64,000 bases of DNA from Halobacteriales archaeon QS_1_69_70 (GTDB taxonomy: Archaea > Halobacteriota > Halobacteria > Halobacteriales > Haloarculaceae), in the NCBI GenBank assembly GCA_003021005.1, contig PXRI01000013.1, positions 1-64,000 of the forward strand, read 5' to 3'. The translations under genes and the position numbers were made by a program. The notes below the pieces were generated by a model. The model did no database searches, was not told the origin of the DNA, and was given only the letters and a program-made list of their open reading frames with translations. Shown here piece by piece: positions 1 through 8,518 of this stretch (position 1 is the first letter of the stretch; each line of letters starts with the position of its first letter).

Positions 1-1336
1 ACGCCTCGTCGTCGGCCGCCGACAGCGGACTGGAGGCGAACAGCTTCGTCGAGACGTCGGTCACGGGCTCGTCGAGCTGGTTCGTCACCCGCACCGTGAT
101 ACGACTGGTCTCGCCGGCGGGGACGGTGACGTTGCCGGTGTCGACGGCGAAGGCGTCCCGCTCCGGCCCGACCTCGGCGCGGAAGCGGGCCCGGTCGGCG
201 GTCCGCATCTCCCCGTCCTGTTCGTACGCGGTCGCGAGCGTGAACTGCCGTGGCCCGGCCCGGGCGGCGCTCGCCACCTCGACGTCGAAGCTGACGGCCG
301 TGGACTCACCGACCGCGAGGTCGCCGACCGCGACCTCGGGTTCGATCACCTCGACGTTGGCCGACGGGGGTTCGAGTGAGACGACGGCGTTGTCGAGGGC
401 CGCCGGGCCCTCGTTGACCACGGTGGCCTCGAGGCTGCCCTCCTCCTCAACGTTGACCGAGGCGTCGACGTTCATCACGATCACCGTCGGTTCGGGGAGC
501 GGCGTCACCCGGAGCGAGGGCTGTTCGTCGACGCCGGCGAGGCCGTCGGCGTCCTCGAACTCGACGGTCGCCTCGATGGGGTACGACCGGCCGGTGGCGT
601 CCGGGCGGACGTCGAGGCCGTACTCGACTGTCGCCGTCTCGCCCGGCGCGAGCGGACCGACCGCCGCGACCGCCTCCGGCGCCGCGTCGAACGTGACCTG
701 CTGGCTCCGGGAGGACAGCGCGACGGTCACGTCGCCTGCGGGTTCGGTCCCGACGTTCTCGACCGCGACGGTGGCGGTCCCGGAGCCGCCGACCTGGGCG
801 TCGGTCCCGACGGTGCGAACCGCGAACAGGGGGCCGTCCTCCACGACCACATCGACCGTGCGCGTGACGGTCCGGGTTTCCTCGCTCGTGATGAGCAGCG
901 ACCGGTAGACCCGGTCGGTGAAGGAGTACGTCAGGTCGACCTCGAGGCTGTATGTCCCGGGCTCGACGTCGCGCGGGACCTCGAGGTCGATCCGGAGCGA
1001 CCGGGGCTGGTTCTCCGTGACGGAGCCGATAGACCGGGTGCCGCTCGCGACCGACAGCGGGGTGCCGCCGGCGTCGACGTCGACCCGGACGTTGCGCGCG
1101 GTGGTGACTGCCTCGCGGGCCGGCGGGACGCCTTCGGTGACCGCGCCGTCGTTGGCGACCTGTATCGTGAACGGTCCGGCCTCGCCGGGGGAGACGGTCG
1201 GCGAGGGGGCGTAGACGTCGAGGTTCGGGTTACCGCCGTAGCCGGAGGTCGGGCCGCCGCTCTGGCCGGCGACGACGCCGGCGAGTGAGGCTGTCGCGAG
1301 GACGACGACGAGACCGACGAGGGCGCTACGCCGCAC
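1..1336 (-). CDS. Exported S-layer/CARDB-like surface protein (partial, C-terminus off window)
   Basis: Runs off the left edge; 445 residues are visible. The GTG at 1336 is chosen because it gives a Sec-type signal peptide (Arg-Arg, then ALVGLVVVLATASLAGVVA, likely cut after AGQ) and a purine-rich GGGGGCGA lies just upstream; no other start occurs in frame before a TAG. The mature part is acidic, lacks Cys and consists of repeated Ig-like beta-sandwich units with the N-x-G...P-L-x-P-G-E-T pattern of CARDB/NEW3 domains (COG1361). This family is usually on the cell surface or works with membrane exporters; the partner would lie outside the window. The short upstream ORF overlaps its start, so translation is probably coupled. 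The exact role is unknown. Confidence 0.8.
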   Translation of the reverse strand, partial: MRRSALVGLVVVLATASLAGVVAGQSGGPTSGYGGNPNLDVYAPSPTVSPGEAGPFTIQVANDGAVTEGVPPAREAVTTARNVRVDVDAGGTPLSVASGTRSIGSVTENQPRSLRIDLEVPRDVEPGTYSLEVDLTYSFTDRVYRSLLITSEETRTVTRTVDVVVEDGPLFAVRTVGTDAQVGGSGTATVAVENVGTEPAGDVTVALSSRSQQVTFDAAPEAVAAVGPLAPGETATVEYGLDVRPDATGRSYPIEATVEFEDADGLAGVDEQPSLRVTPLPEPTVIVMNVDASVNVEEEGSLEATVVNEGPAALDNAVVSLEPPSANVEVIEPEVAVGDLAVGESTAVSFDVEVASAARAGPRQFTLATAYEQDGEMRTADRARFRAEVGPERDAFAVDTGNVTVPAGETSRITVRVTNQLDEPVTDVSTKLFASSPLSAADDEA

Positions 1337-1598
1337 TCGATCGCCCCCGGCTGCGGCCGCCGGTCGCGGCCTCGTCGGTCGCAAGATCGCTGGCGACGGC
1401 CGCGGCTTCGTCGACGGCAACGGTCGCTGGGTCGTTGTTGCCGGCCGCGGCCCCGTGGTCGACTATCGTGGCCTCGTGGTCGACTGTCGCGGCCTCGTGG
1501 TCGACTGTCGCGGGGTCGTCGACGTTCGCTGGGTGGTCGTCGACGGCCGCGGGATACCGACGACGCCACGGACCTACTCGTGGAGGATGGCTACGCAT
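1326..1598 (-). CDS. Small acidic repeat ORF coupled to the S-layer-like gene
   Basis: A 90-codon ORF whose ATG at 1598 lies 26-28 nt below a TATA-like TTTTTATGCT, so it would be the leaderless first ORF of the transcript. It ends at TAG 1326-1328, overlapping the GTG of the exported protein by 11 nt. The middle is a tandem heptad (DHEAATV, DHEATIV, DHGAAAG) followed by an Ala/Asp-rich stretch; the first 14 residues are basic. There is no signal peptide or recognisable domain. It may be a true small protein, a translated leader that couples expression, or a chance ORF over a repeat. The promoter position favours translation; function is unknown. Confidence 0.4.
   Translation of the reverse strand: MRSHPPRVGPWRRRYPAAVDDHPANVDDPATVDHEAATVDHEATIVDHGAAAGNNDPATVAVDEAAAVASDLATDEAATGGRSRGRSSAA
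1455..1517. repeat. Three tandem 21-bp repeats
   Basis: Three consecutive units begin at 1455, 1476 and 1497, each starting GTGGTCGACT and differing at a few positions. The 21-bp period preserves reading frame and encodes the DHEAATV-like heptads of the minus-strand ORF. Confidence 0.85.
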
Positions 1599-1620
1599 TA
1601 TGCGTCCATCAGACCACGTG

Positions 1621-1630
1621 AGCATAAAAA
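1621..1630 (-). promoter_or_regulatory. TATA-like promoter of the small ORF/S-layer transcript
   Basis: The minus strand reads TTTTTATGCT. Its spacing of about 27 nt to the ATG at 1598 fits a haloarchaeal leaderless promoter. Confidence 0.5.
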
Positions 1631-1736
1631 CTCCGGCGGGGCCGACCCGTGGTCGACAGCGAGGACCCCGTGGTGATGGACCACGTCGATCGTAGCTGGG
1701 GTCGCAGTCGTCGGTCGGACCGTCGAGGGGAGTCCG

Positions 1737-2459
1737 TCAGGCGGATCCGACGAGGCCGTACGTCGACTCCAGGTGGTCGACGATCCAGTCGACCGTGGCG
1801 GGGTCGTATGTCCAGAACCCGTAGAAGGACCGCTCCTCGCGCTCCTCGGCCAGGAGGGCACACTTGCTGACGTCGACGCCGGCCCCGTCGTAGACGACGA
1901 ACCAGGATCGCTCGATCTCGTCGGCGCGTTCGACGTGGATCGTCAGGTCGCCGTCGTGGTCGGGGACCCCGGCGTCCGGGGCGGCGTAGGCGTGGACGGC
2001 CAGCTCGCCCTTCGCGGCCAGTCGCTCGTAGACGTCGAGGTGGTCGGCGAGGATGGAGAGCCGCTGGAACCCCGAGTAGAGGGTGCCGGCGCCGGTCCGC
2101 CAGGCGCGGTCCTCGATCTCCCGGGAGGCCGCGACCATCTGGTCGCTGTCGTAGGCGGTGAAAAGCGTCTCGTCGAGGTGATCGAGGATCGGCGAGTAAG
2201 CGGCGTCTTCGAAGGCCGGCTCGGTGTCGGCGGCCGGGGCGGTCACCTCCGTGAGGTCGGCGGCCGTCACGAATGTTCCGTCCTCGGCGAGCACCGCGAA
2301 CGATGCAGGCTTGCCGCTGTCGGTGGTGGCCTCGGTCACCGTCAGGTTCCGGTCGCGGAACTGTTCGCGGAGCGTCGCAACGTCGGCGTCGTCGGCGTTG
2401 AAGACCGACAGCGTCTTCTCGTGGGCCTCCACCCCGGCGATCAGCTCGGTGAGCGACAT
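1737..2459 (-). CDS. DICT sensory domain protein
   Basis: A 240-residue acidic protein that opens MSLTELIAGVEAHEKTL and matches, from memory, the haloarchaeal DICT domain family (diguanylate cyclases and two-component systems). It has no HTH, membrane segment or signal peptide, so it is probably a stand-alone cytosolic sensor. CTTATA at 2491-2496 (read on the minus strand) lies about 30 nt above the ATG at 2459 and would give a nearly leaderless mRNA. It is transcribed divergently from porA. The ligand and output are unknown. Confidence 0.8.
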   Translation of the reverse strand: MSLTELIAGVEAHEKTLSVFNADDADVATLREQFRDRNLTVTEATTDSGKPASFAVLAEDGTFVTAADLTEVTAPAADTEPAFEDAAYSPILDHLDETLFTAYDSDQMVAASREIEDRAWRTGAGTLYSGFQRLSILADHLDVYERLAAKGELAVHAYAAPDAGVPDHDGDLTIHVERADEIERSWFVVYDGAGVDVSKCALLAEEREERSFYGFWTYDPATVDWIVDHLESTYGLVGSA

Positions 2460-2657
2460 GCGGCGTGGGCGGGACCACGACACACCCACGTATAAGACTG
2501 ATGACGGTTCCGGCACCCCGCTTCCGGCGACCCAACGCGGCGCGATGGCCAACCTCGCGGCTCTTTCATGATTAATCCATGCGAACGCTTCGCAAACCCT
2601 TTTACCCACGGCCGCCGAACTCAACGGAAGGCGCCCGCGTGGGCGCGGTGATACATC

Positions 2658-4550
2658 ATGGACGAGGAACTCGTGTGGCGGATCGCGGGCGGTTCCGGGG
2701 ACGGGATCGACTCGACCAGCCAGAACTTCGCGAAGGCGCTGATGCGGTCGGGACTCGACGTCTTCACGCACCGACACTACCCCTCGCGGATCCGGGGCGG
2801 CCACACCTACGTCGAGGTACGGGCGGCGCCCGAACCGGTCCGGTCCCGGGGCGACGGCTACAACTTCCTCCTGGCGCTCGGCGACTCCTTCGCCCGCAAC
2901 CCCCAGGAGGAGGCCTACTACGGGACGGAGGAGGTCAAACCCCTCTCCGAGAACCTCGACGACCTGCGGGAGGGTGGCGTCATCGTCTACGACGAGGGCC
3001 TCATCGACGTCGACGACGTCCCCGACTTCGAGGCCCGCGTCGAGGCGAACGACTGGCACGTCTACCCGCTGGACCTCCGCGGCATGGCCCGCGAGATGGG
3101 CCGGGAGGTCATGCGGAACACCGCCGGCGTCGGCGCGACCGGCGCGCTGTTGGAGTACGACCTCGGCCACATCGAGGACCTCATGGCCGACACCATGGAC
3201 GGGGAGGTCCTGGCGACGAACCGCGAGATCCTCGAGTCGGCCTCCGAGCGGGTCGAGGCCATGGAGTTCACCCACGACCTCCGGATGCCCGAGGGCAGCC
3301 ACGACGCCGAGCAGGTGCTCCTGTCCGGCTCGAACGCCATCTCCTACGGCGCCCTGGACGCCGGCTGCCGCTTTATCGCCGGCTACCCCATGACGCCCTG
3401 GACCGAGGTCTTCACCCTGATGACCCAGCACCTCCCCGAGGTCGGCGGCATCTCCGAGCAGGTCGAAGACGAGATCGCCGCGGCGTCGCTGGCGCTCGGC
3501 GCCTCCCACGCCGGCGCGAAGGCCATGTCCGGCTCCAGCGGCGGCGGCTTCGCGCTGATGTCCGAGCCGCTCGGGCTGGCGGAGATCACCGAGACCCCGG
3601 TCGTCCTCGTCGAGGCGATGCGCGCCGGGCCCTCGACCGGCATGCCCACCAAACCCGAGCAGGCGGACCTCGAACACGTCCTCTACACCAGCCAGGGCGA
3701 CTCCAACCGCGTGGTGCTCGCGCCCGGCGACGTCGAGGAGGCCTACGAGCAGACCCGGACGGCGTTCGAACTCGCCTACGACTACCAGCTGCCCGCCATC
3801 CTCCTGTACGACCAGAAGCTCTCCGGCGAACTCCGCAACGTCGAGGAGGCCTTCTTCGACCGGGAGCCGAGCCCGGACCTCGGCGCGACCCTCGACGAGG
3901 ACCAGCTCGCCGAGGCCGCCCACCACGCCTCCGGGAAGTTCCAGCGGTTCCAGCACGACCCCGACAACGACCGCGGCGTCTCGCCGCGCAGCATTCCGGG
4001 CCAGGCGGGCGGGCGATTCCTCGCGACCGGCAACGAGCACACCCCGGAGGGCCACATCAGCGAGAGTCCGACGAACCGCGTCGCCCAGGTGAACCGCCGC
4101 GTGCGGAAGCTCGAGGCGATCCGCGAGGAGCTGGACGCCCGCGAGACGACCCACCAGACGGCCCACGCCCCCGTCGAGGACGCCGAGTACGGCATCGTCA
4201 CGTTCGGGAGCCAGCAGGGCACCGTCGAGGAGGCCGTCGACCGGCTGGCCGCCGACGGCCACGGCGTGAAGTCGCTCTGTGTCTCCGAACTCAAGCCCTT
4301 CGCCGCCGCGGAGGTGACCAGGTTCCTCGAGTCCGTCGACGAGGCGCTCGTCGTCGAGATGAACGCCTCCGCGCAGTTCCGCGGCCTCATCCAGCGGGAA
4401 CTCGGCCGGTTCGGCGACCGACTGCACAGCCTCCTCAAGTACAACGGCAACCCCTTCGAGCCGGCGGAGGTCACGGAGGGGTACGAGACGATCGTCGACG
4501 GGGCCGAGCCGGCGCCCACGACCCGGTTCGTCCCGGCGGCAGGTGACTGA
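2658..4550 (+). CDS. porA: 2-oxoacid:ferredoxin oxidoreductase, alpha subunit (probably pyruvate)
   Basis: 630 residues with a gamma-type domain (1 to about 200), an alpha/pyrimidine-binding domain starting near residue 214 (GSNAISYGALDAGC, then YPMTPWTEVF) and a C-terminal transketolase-like domain near 515 (FGSQQGT). With PorB it oxidatively decarboxylates a 2-oxoacid to acyl-CoA and reduces ferredoxin, the normal haloarchaeal replacement for pyruvate dehydrogenase. The 630/311 subunit sizes fit PorAB better than KorAB (about 586/287 as I recall), but substrate is not proven. GGTGAT lies 5 nt before the ATG and a TATA-like CCCTTTTACCC at about 2596. porB follows after 2 nt. Confidence 0.85.
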   Translation: MDEELVWRIAGGSGDGIDSTSQNFAKALMRSGLDVFTHRHYPSRIRGGHTYVEVRAAPEPVRSRGDGYNFLLALGDSFARNPQEEAYYGTEEVKPLSENLDDLREGGVIVYDEGLIDVDDVPDFEARVEANDWHVYPLDLRGMAREMGREVMRNTAGVGATGALLEYDLGHIEDLMADTMDGEVLATNREILESASERVEAMEFTHDLRMPEGSHDAEQVLLSGSNAISYGALDAGCRFIAGYPMTPWTEVFTLMTQHLPEVGGISEQVEDEIAAASLALGASHAGAKAMSGSSGGGFALMSEPLGLAEITETPVVLVEAMRAGPSTGMPTKPEQADLEHVLYTSQGDSNRVVLAPGDVEEAYEQTRTAFELAYDYQLPAILLYDQKLSGELRNVEEAFFDREPSPDLGATLDEDQLAEAAHHASGKFQRFQHDPDNDRGVSPRSIPGQAGGRFLATGNEHTPEGHISESPTNRVAQVNRRVRKLEAIREELDARETTHQTAHAPVEDAEYGIVTFGSQQGTVEEAVDRLAADGHGVKSLCVSELKPFAAAEVTRFLESVDEALVVEMNASAQFRGLIQRELGRFGDRLHSLLKYNGNPFEPAEVTEGYETIVDGAEPAPTTRFVPAAGD

Positions 4551-4552
4551 CC

Positions 4553-5488
4553 ATGAGTTCGTTCAACGCCATCGGCGCGGACCGCGACGTGGAGCGCGAC
4601 GAGTACACCCCGGCCATCGAGCCGCAGGCCACCTGGTGTCCCGGCTGCGGCGACTTCGGCGTCCTCAAGGCGCTGAAGGGCGCGATGGCCGAACTCGGGC
4701 GCGATCCCGAGGAGATCCTGCTCGTGACCGGGATCGGGTGTTCCGGGAAGCTCAGCAGCTACTTCGAGAGCTACGGCCTCCACACCATCCACGGCCGGGC
4801 GCTCCCGATCGCCCGGGCCACCAAGCTCACAAACCCCGGCCTCGAGGTCGTCGCCGCCGGCGGCGACGGCGACGGCTACGGCATCGGTGGCAACCACTTC
4901 CTCCACACCGCCCGGGAGAACCACGACATGGCCTACATCGTGTTCAACAACGAGATATTCGGGCTGACGAAGGGCCAGACTTCCCCGACCAGCCCGAAGG
5001 GCCACGAGTCGAAAATCCAGCCCCACGGCTCCGCGAAGTCCCCGATCCGGCCGCTGTCGACCGCGGTGACCGCCGGCGCGACCTACGTCGCCCGGACCGC
5101 CGCGGTCAACCCGAACCAGGCCCAGGAGATCCTCGTCGAGGCCATAGAGCACGACGGCTTCGCCCACATCGACTTCCTCACCCAGTGTCCGACCTGGAAC
5201 AAGGACGCAAAGCAGTACGTCCCCTACATCGACGTCCAGCAGGACGACGACTACGAGTTCGACACGGCGGACCGCCGCGAGGCCGAGGAGATGATGCAGC
5301 GGACCGAGCGGTCGCTGTACGAGGGCGAGGTGCTCACCGGCCGGTTCTACCACGAGACCGACCGGCCCTCCTACGGCGAGGAGAAGCGGGAGGCCGGCGA
5401 GATGCCGGACGAGCCGCTCGCCGAGCAGTACCACGACGACGACCACGAGTGGGAGCGCAGCTACGACCTGCTGGACGCCCACAAGTAG
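4553..5488 (+). CDS. porB: 2-oxoacid:ferredoxin oxidoreductase, beta (TPP-binding) subunit
   Basis: 311 residues. TWCPGCGDFG at about 27-36 holds the CxxC region of archaeal beta subunits. The thiamine-diphosphate motif runs from GDGDGYGIGGNHF (about residue 104) to the paired Asn of IVFNNEIFG (about 131). It binds TPP-Mg and the Fe-S cluster and forms the catalytic heart of the enzyme with PorA. The start codon follows the porA stop after 2 nt, so the two are co-transcribed. The length fits PorB rather than KorB of haloarchaea. Confidence 0.88.
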   Translation: MSSFNAIGADRDVERDEYTPAIEPQATWCPGCGDFGVLKALKGAMAELGRDPEEILLVTGIGCSGKLSSYFESYGLHTIHGRALPIARATKLTNPGLEVVAAGGDGDGYGIGGNHFLHTARENHDMAYIVFNNEIFGLTKGQTSPTSPKGHESKIQPHGSAKSPIRPLSTAVTAGATYVARTAAVNPNQAQEILVEAIEHDGFAHIDFLTQCPTWNKDAKQYVPYIDVQQDDDYEFDTADRREAEEMMQRTERSLYEGEVLTGRFYHETDRPSYGEEKREAGEMPDEPLAEQYHDDDHEWERSYDLLDAHK

Positions 5489-5631
5489 CTCGACGGTCGC
5501 CCCACGTCGCCGGGCACCGGCGGCCACCCGGCCGGGCCCTTCGGGAGGCGTGCCGCCGGCGGGCGCCCGCGAACCGGCAGACGGCTCCGTGTGCCCGTGG
5601 CTTTACCCGCCGTGGGCGTGACCATCGAACG

Positions 5632-7026
5632 ATGCGGCTCCACTGGCACCGCCGGGACCTCCGCGTCGCCGACAACGTCGGCCTCGCGGACGCGCCCGAC
5701 GAGCCGGTCGGTGTCTTCGTCTTCGACGACGACGTGCTCGCCCACGCCGCCGCCCCGCGGGTGGCGTTCATGCTCGACGCGCTCGCCTCGCTGCGGGCAG
5801 CCTACCGGGAACGCGGCTCGGAGCTCTTCGTCCGCCAGGGCGATCCCGCCGCGGTGCTCCTCGAGCTGGCCGACGGTTACGACGTGGAGTACGTCTCCTG
5901 GAACAGGGATTACTCCGGGCTGGCACGACAGCGGGACGACCGGGTGGCGGCGGCGCTGTCCGAGGCCGGCGTCACGCCACAGCGGTTCCACGACGCCATC
6001 TGTCACCCGCCGGGCTCGATCACGACGAACGCCGGCGACCCCTACCAGGTCTACACGTACTTCTGGAAGACGTGGCGGGACCGCGAGAAGGACGACCCGC
6101 GACCGGTCCCCGAACTAGCGTCGGTCGAGACCATCGACGACGAGTCCCTACCCGACCTCGGAGCACTCGGCTTCGACCCACCGACGGCCTCGATCCCACC
6201 CGGAAGCACGGACGCGGCTCGTGACCGCCTCGAGGCGTTCCTCGACGGTGACGTCTTCGACTACGCCGACCGGCGGGACTACCCCGCCGACGACTGCACC
6301 TCGCGGCTGTCGCCGCACCTGAAGTTCGGCACCGTCGGCGTCCGGGAGGTCGACCAGGGCGTCCGGGCGGTCCGGGACGGCTCGGCCGGCGACGATCGCG
6401 AGTCCGTCGTCGAGTTCCGCTCCCAGCTCGCCTGGCGGGCGTTCTACGCCCACGTCCTCCATTACAATCCCGAGGTGGTGACGGAGAACTACGCCGACTT
6501 CGAGCACGACATCGAGTGGGCGGACGACCCGGCGCACGTCGAGGCCTGGAAGCGCGGCGAGACCGGCTACCCCATCGTCGACGCCGGGATGCGGCAGCTC
6601 CGGACGGAGGCCTACATGCACAACCGCGTCCGGATGATCGTCGCGTCCTTTCTCACGAAGGACCTGCTGTGTGACTGGCGGCATGGCTACGCCCACTTCC
6701 GGGAGTACCTAGTCGACCACGACACCGCAAACGACAACGGCGGCTGGCAGTGGGCCGCCTCGACCGGCACCGACGCCCAGCCGTACTTCCGGGTCTTCAA
6801 CCCCATGACCCAGGGTGAGCGCTACGACCCCGACGCCGAGTACATCGCCGAACACGTGCCCGAACTCCGCGGGGTCGCTCCCGAGGTGGTCCACGGCTGG
6901 AACGAGTGTTCGCCGACCCAGCGCAGCAACGCCGCGCCGGAGTACCCCGAACCGATCGTCGACCACGCCGAGCGCCGCGAGGAGGCCCTGGCGACGTTCG
7001 AGCTGGCGCGGGGCGGGGCCGAGTGA
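5632..7026 (+). CDS. phr: Deoxyribodipyrimidine photolyase / cryptochrome family
   Basis: 464 residues. The N-terminal Rossmann antenna domain begins MRLHWHRRDLRVADN; the C-terminal FAD domain carries MHNRVRM and GGWQWAASTGTDAQPYFR (about residue 370), the hallmark of CPD photolyases. It repairs UV-induced cyclobutane dimers with light energy. The ATG at 5632 is chosen over long upstream extensions because the family begins here and GGCTTTACCC ends 26 nt upstream, indicating a leaderless transcript. It stands alone 143 nt after porB. A short GC-rich repeat tract follows its stop. Confidence 0.93.
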   Translation: MRLHWHRRDLRVADNVGLADAPDEPVGVFVFDDDVLAHAAAPRVAFMLDALASLRAAYRERGSELFVRQGDPAAVLLELADGYDVEYVSWNRDYSGLARQRDDRVAAALSEAGVTPQRFHDAICHPPGSITTNAGDPYQVYTYFWKTWRDREKDDPRPVPELASVETIDDESLPDLGALGFDPPTASIPPGSTDAARDRLEAFLDGDVFDYADRRDYPADDCTSRLSPHLKFGTVGVREVDQGVRAVRDGSAGDDRESVVEFRSQLAWRAFYAHVLHYNPEVVTENYADFEHDIEWADDPAHVEAWKRGETGYPIVDAGMRQLRTEAYMHNRVRMIVASFLTKDLLCDWRHGYAHFREYLVDHDTANDNGGWQWAASTGTDAQPYFRVFNPMTQGERYDPDAEYIAEHVPELRGVAPEVVHGWNECSPTQRSNAAPEYPEPIVDHAERREEALATFELARGGAE

Positions 7027-7186
7027 GCGGAGCGAACGAGGCCTCGAGGCGGAGCGGTGAGCAGGATCGAGCCGCGGAGCGGGGCGAGACCGACTGAGCG
7101 GTGGGAGGGAGGTCTCGAGGCGGAGTGGTGATTGCGAGGGGGAGCGACCTTAGGAGGGAGTCCTTGAGGCGGAGCGGTGACCGCCA

Positions 7187-7245
7187 GGAGCCGCGGAGTA
7201 GCCGTCGGGAGCCGCGGAGTAGCCGCAGGGAGCTGCGGAGCGTGG
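7187..7245. repeat. Imperfect 21-bp tandem repeats in the photolyase downstream spacer
   Basis: Units starting at 7187, 7208 and 7229 share GGAGCCGCGGAGTAGCCG with decay in the third copy. They lie in a 500-bp gene-free spacer (7027-7535) whose first half is purine-rich (gagcgga/gaggcgga) low-complexity DNA. No protein-like reading frame is visible there. Confidence 0.7.
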
Positions 7246-7410
7246 AGAGCCGAGTCTGCAGGGCGGCCGTCGTGGGGGGTCCCGTCGGGGCGTGAGGAAG
7301 TGGACCTCGGCGAAGCCCGCCTGGGGCCGCGCCGTCGGTGCTCCCCACAGAACATAGGGGCCCGTGGACGCCCCGACCGTTACCTACCTGGCCGACTGAG
7401 GCTATCAGGC

Positions 7411-7470
7411 CGATGGTCGGGTGGGACTACCCGACTAATCCACGAGAAGCCGTGGGGCCAGACCCCGAAA
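7411..7470 (+). other. Cluster of short hairpins, possible structured RNA or element end
   Basis: GTCGGGT (7416-7422) pairs with ACCCGAC (7429-7435); CCACG (7440-7444) pairs with CGTGG (7451-7455); GGGG (7454-7457) could alternatively pair with CCCC (7463-7466). A T-rich stretch follows at 7480-7510. The compact stems resemble right ends of IS605/IS1341-type elements, but no transposase is present and I cannot assign a family. Confidence 0.3.
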
Positions 7471-7535
7471 TGGTTCACTTTTCTTGTGCATGCTCGACGT
7501 GTTCTATTCGGTGTGAGAACAGGCATGCAAAATAC

Positions 7536-7820
7536 TCAGTCATCGTCGTCACTGCGATATGCGTCGCCGCCGCGTTTGCGAACCCGGAGAACGTAAAGAA
7601 CGTCGGCGGAACGGTCGGCACGACAGCCGAGGCGAAACGGACCGATACGGAGCTTGTCGTGTGGTGCTCCTTCGAGCGGTTCGAGATACTCGGGTGGATC
7701 CCGCCACTGATCGGTGACGATCTCGTCGAGTTTGCTCGCGATACGGTCGCGGGCGTACTCGTCGAGCCTGTCGAAATCCCGCCGAGCCGTATTGGTCAGC
7801 TCCCAGTTCCACTCACTCAT
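7536..7820 (-). CDS. RelE/ParE-family toxin
   Basis: 94 residues with the RelE fold pattern: a helical start (ARRDFDRLDEYARDRIASKL), then a basic beta-sheet part (PHDKLRIGPFRLGCR, VLYVLRVRKRGG). Members usually cleave ribosome-bound mRNA or inhibit gyrase; which applies here cannot be told. Its start overlaps the end of the RHH gene by 8 nt, the usual antitoxin-toxin order, so translation is coupled. The C-terminus ends in an acidic SDDDD tail typical of halophiles. Confidence 0.8.
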   Translation of the reverse strand: MSEWNWELTNTARRDFDRLDEYARDRIASKLDEIVTDQWRDPPEYLEPLEGAPHDKLRIGPFRLGCRADRSADVLYVLRVRKRGGDAYRSDDDD

Positions 7821-8100
7821 CGCTGCCGGTCGCCGCCGTGCCGACGTTGAAGTCGCCCTTCACCTCGTCGCTACTGTGGGTTCGTCCGTTCCGGATTTCA
7901 ACTTCGCCAGCGAGCATAGCCTTCAGGTCGGCGCGGTTGAAATCGGGGTGTTTGAGCGCATCACGAAGAACCGCCCGGATGAATTCGCTCCGGCTATTGA
8001 ATCCCTGGTCTTCCCACGTCGTGTCGACATCTTCCAGAAACGTCTCGGTCATCCGAACATTCACCGTGGTTTTCTCCGGAGGTGATTCCGCCTCTGCCAT
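7813..8100 (-). CDS. Ribbon-helix-helix antitoxin (CopG/CC2985 type)
   Basis: 95 residues. TTVNVRMTETFLEDVD followed by SRSEFIRAVLRDAL (about 11-51) is a ribbon-helix-helix DNA-binding domain; the C-terminal half is acidic and probably wraps the toxin. GCTTATTCAT at 8121-8130 (minus strand) sits about 26 nt above the ATG at 8100, giving a leaderless promoter that the RHH protein most likely represses itself. It forms a bicistronic toxin-antitoxin module with the downstream RelE-like gene. Confidence 0.8.
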   Translation of the reverse strand: MAEAESPPEKTTVNVRMTETFLEDVDTTWEDQGFNSRSEFIRAVLRDALKHPDFNRADLKAMLAGEVEIRNGRTHSSDEVKGDFNVGTAATGSDE

Positions 8101-8130
8101 ACTCCGTGTTGAATTCGTGTATGAATAAGC

Positions 8131-8468
8131 ATTACGTCAACCGGTCCGTCACCACGTTGACTGACCCGAACGGACTGTTTTCCACGGAGGCTGCATGGAA
8201 GATACAGCTCCGTTCTAACCGACTCGATCGTCCGTGATTCGGGCGCAGTGAGATCGAAAGCCCCTCCCTGGATTGAACATTGGGGCACCAGTCTATCACC
8301 ACGCGAGGACTCCAACCCGGCCGGATGACCGAGACGCCGATACGAACGAATCGCGGAACACGAAGAGGACGACAGAACGGACCCTGTCCAGAGGTTTTTC
8401 GTGAGACCTAGCGGCACTTCCGCTATTGTACTATGGTTAATCCGTGCGGTGTGGTCGCACTCGACGGC
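8131..8468. other. Gene-free spacer before sod
   Basis: About 340 bp with no convincing gene on either strand. A 118-codon minus-strand frame is Ser/Arg-rich and has no family features. Base composition is less GC-rich than the neighbours, which together with the adjacent toxin-antitoxin pair suggests acquired or decayed DNA. Confidence 0.4.
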
Positions 8469-8518
8469 GAAGTTTTAACAGCTATCGCGGAGAGGTATAC
8501 ACCTGGAGGTCGATATCA

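Noticed and set aside
1737-4427. An 896-codon minus-strand frame over porA ending in the DICT gene
   Set aside because: Only the last 240 codons are a real protein; the rest is antisense to porA with shadow-like Val/Gly/Asp/Arg composition.
7285-7380. RNase P RNA candidate (GAGGAAGTGG followed by ACAGAACATAGG)
   Set aside because: The two motifs are only about 60 nt apart and the P4 partner sequence GGCUUA is missing, so the core cannot form.
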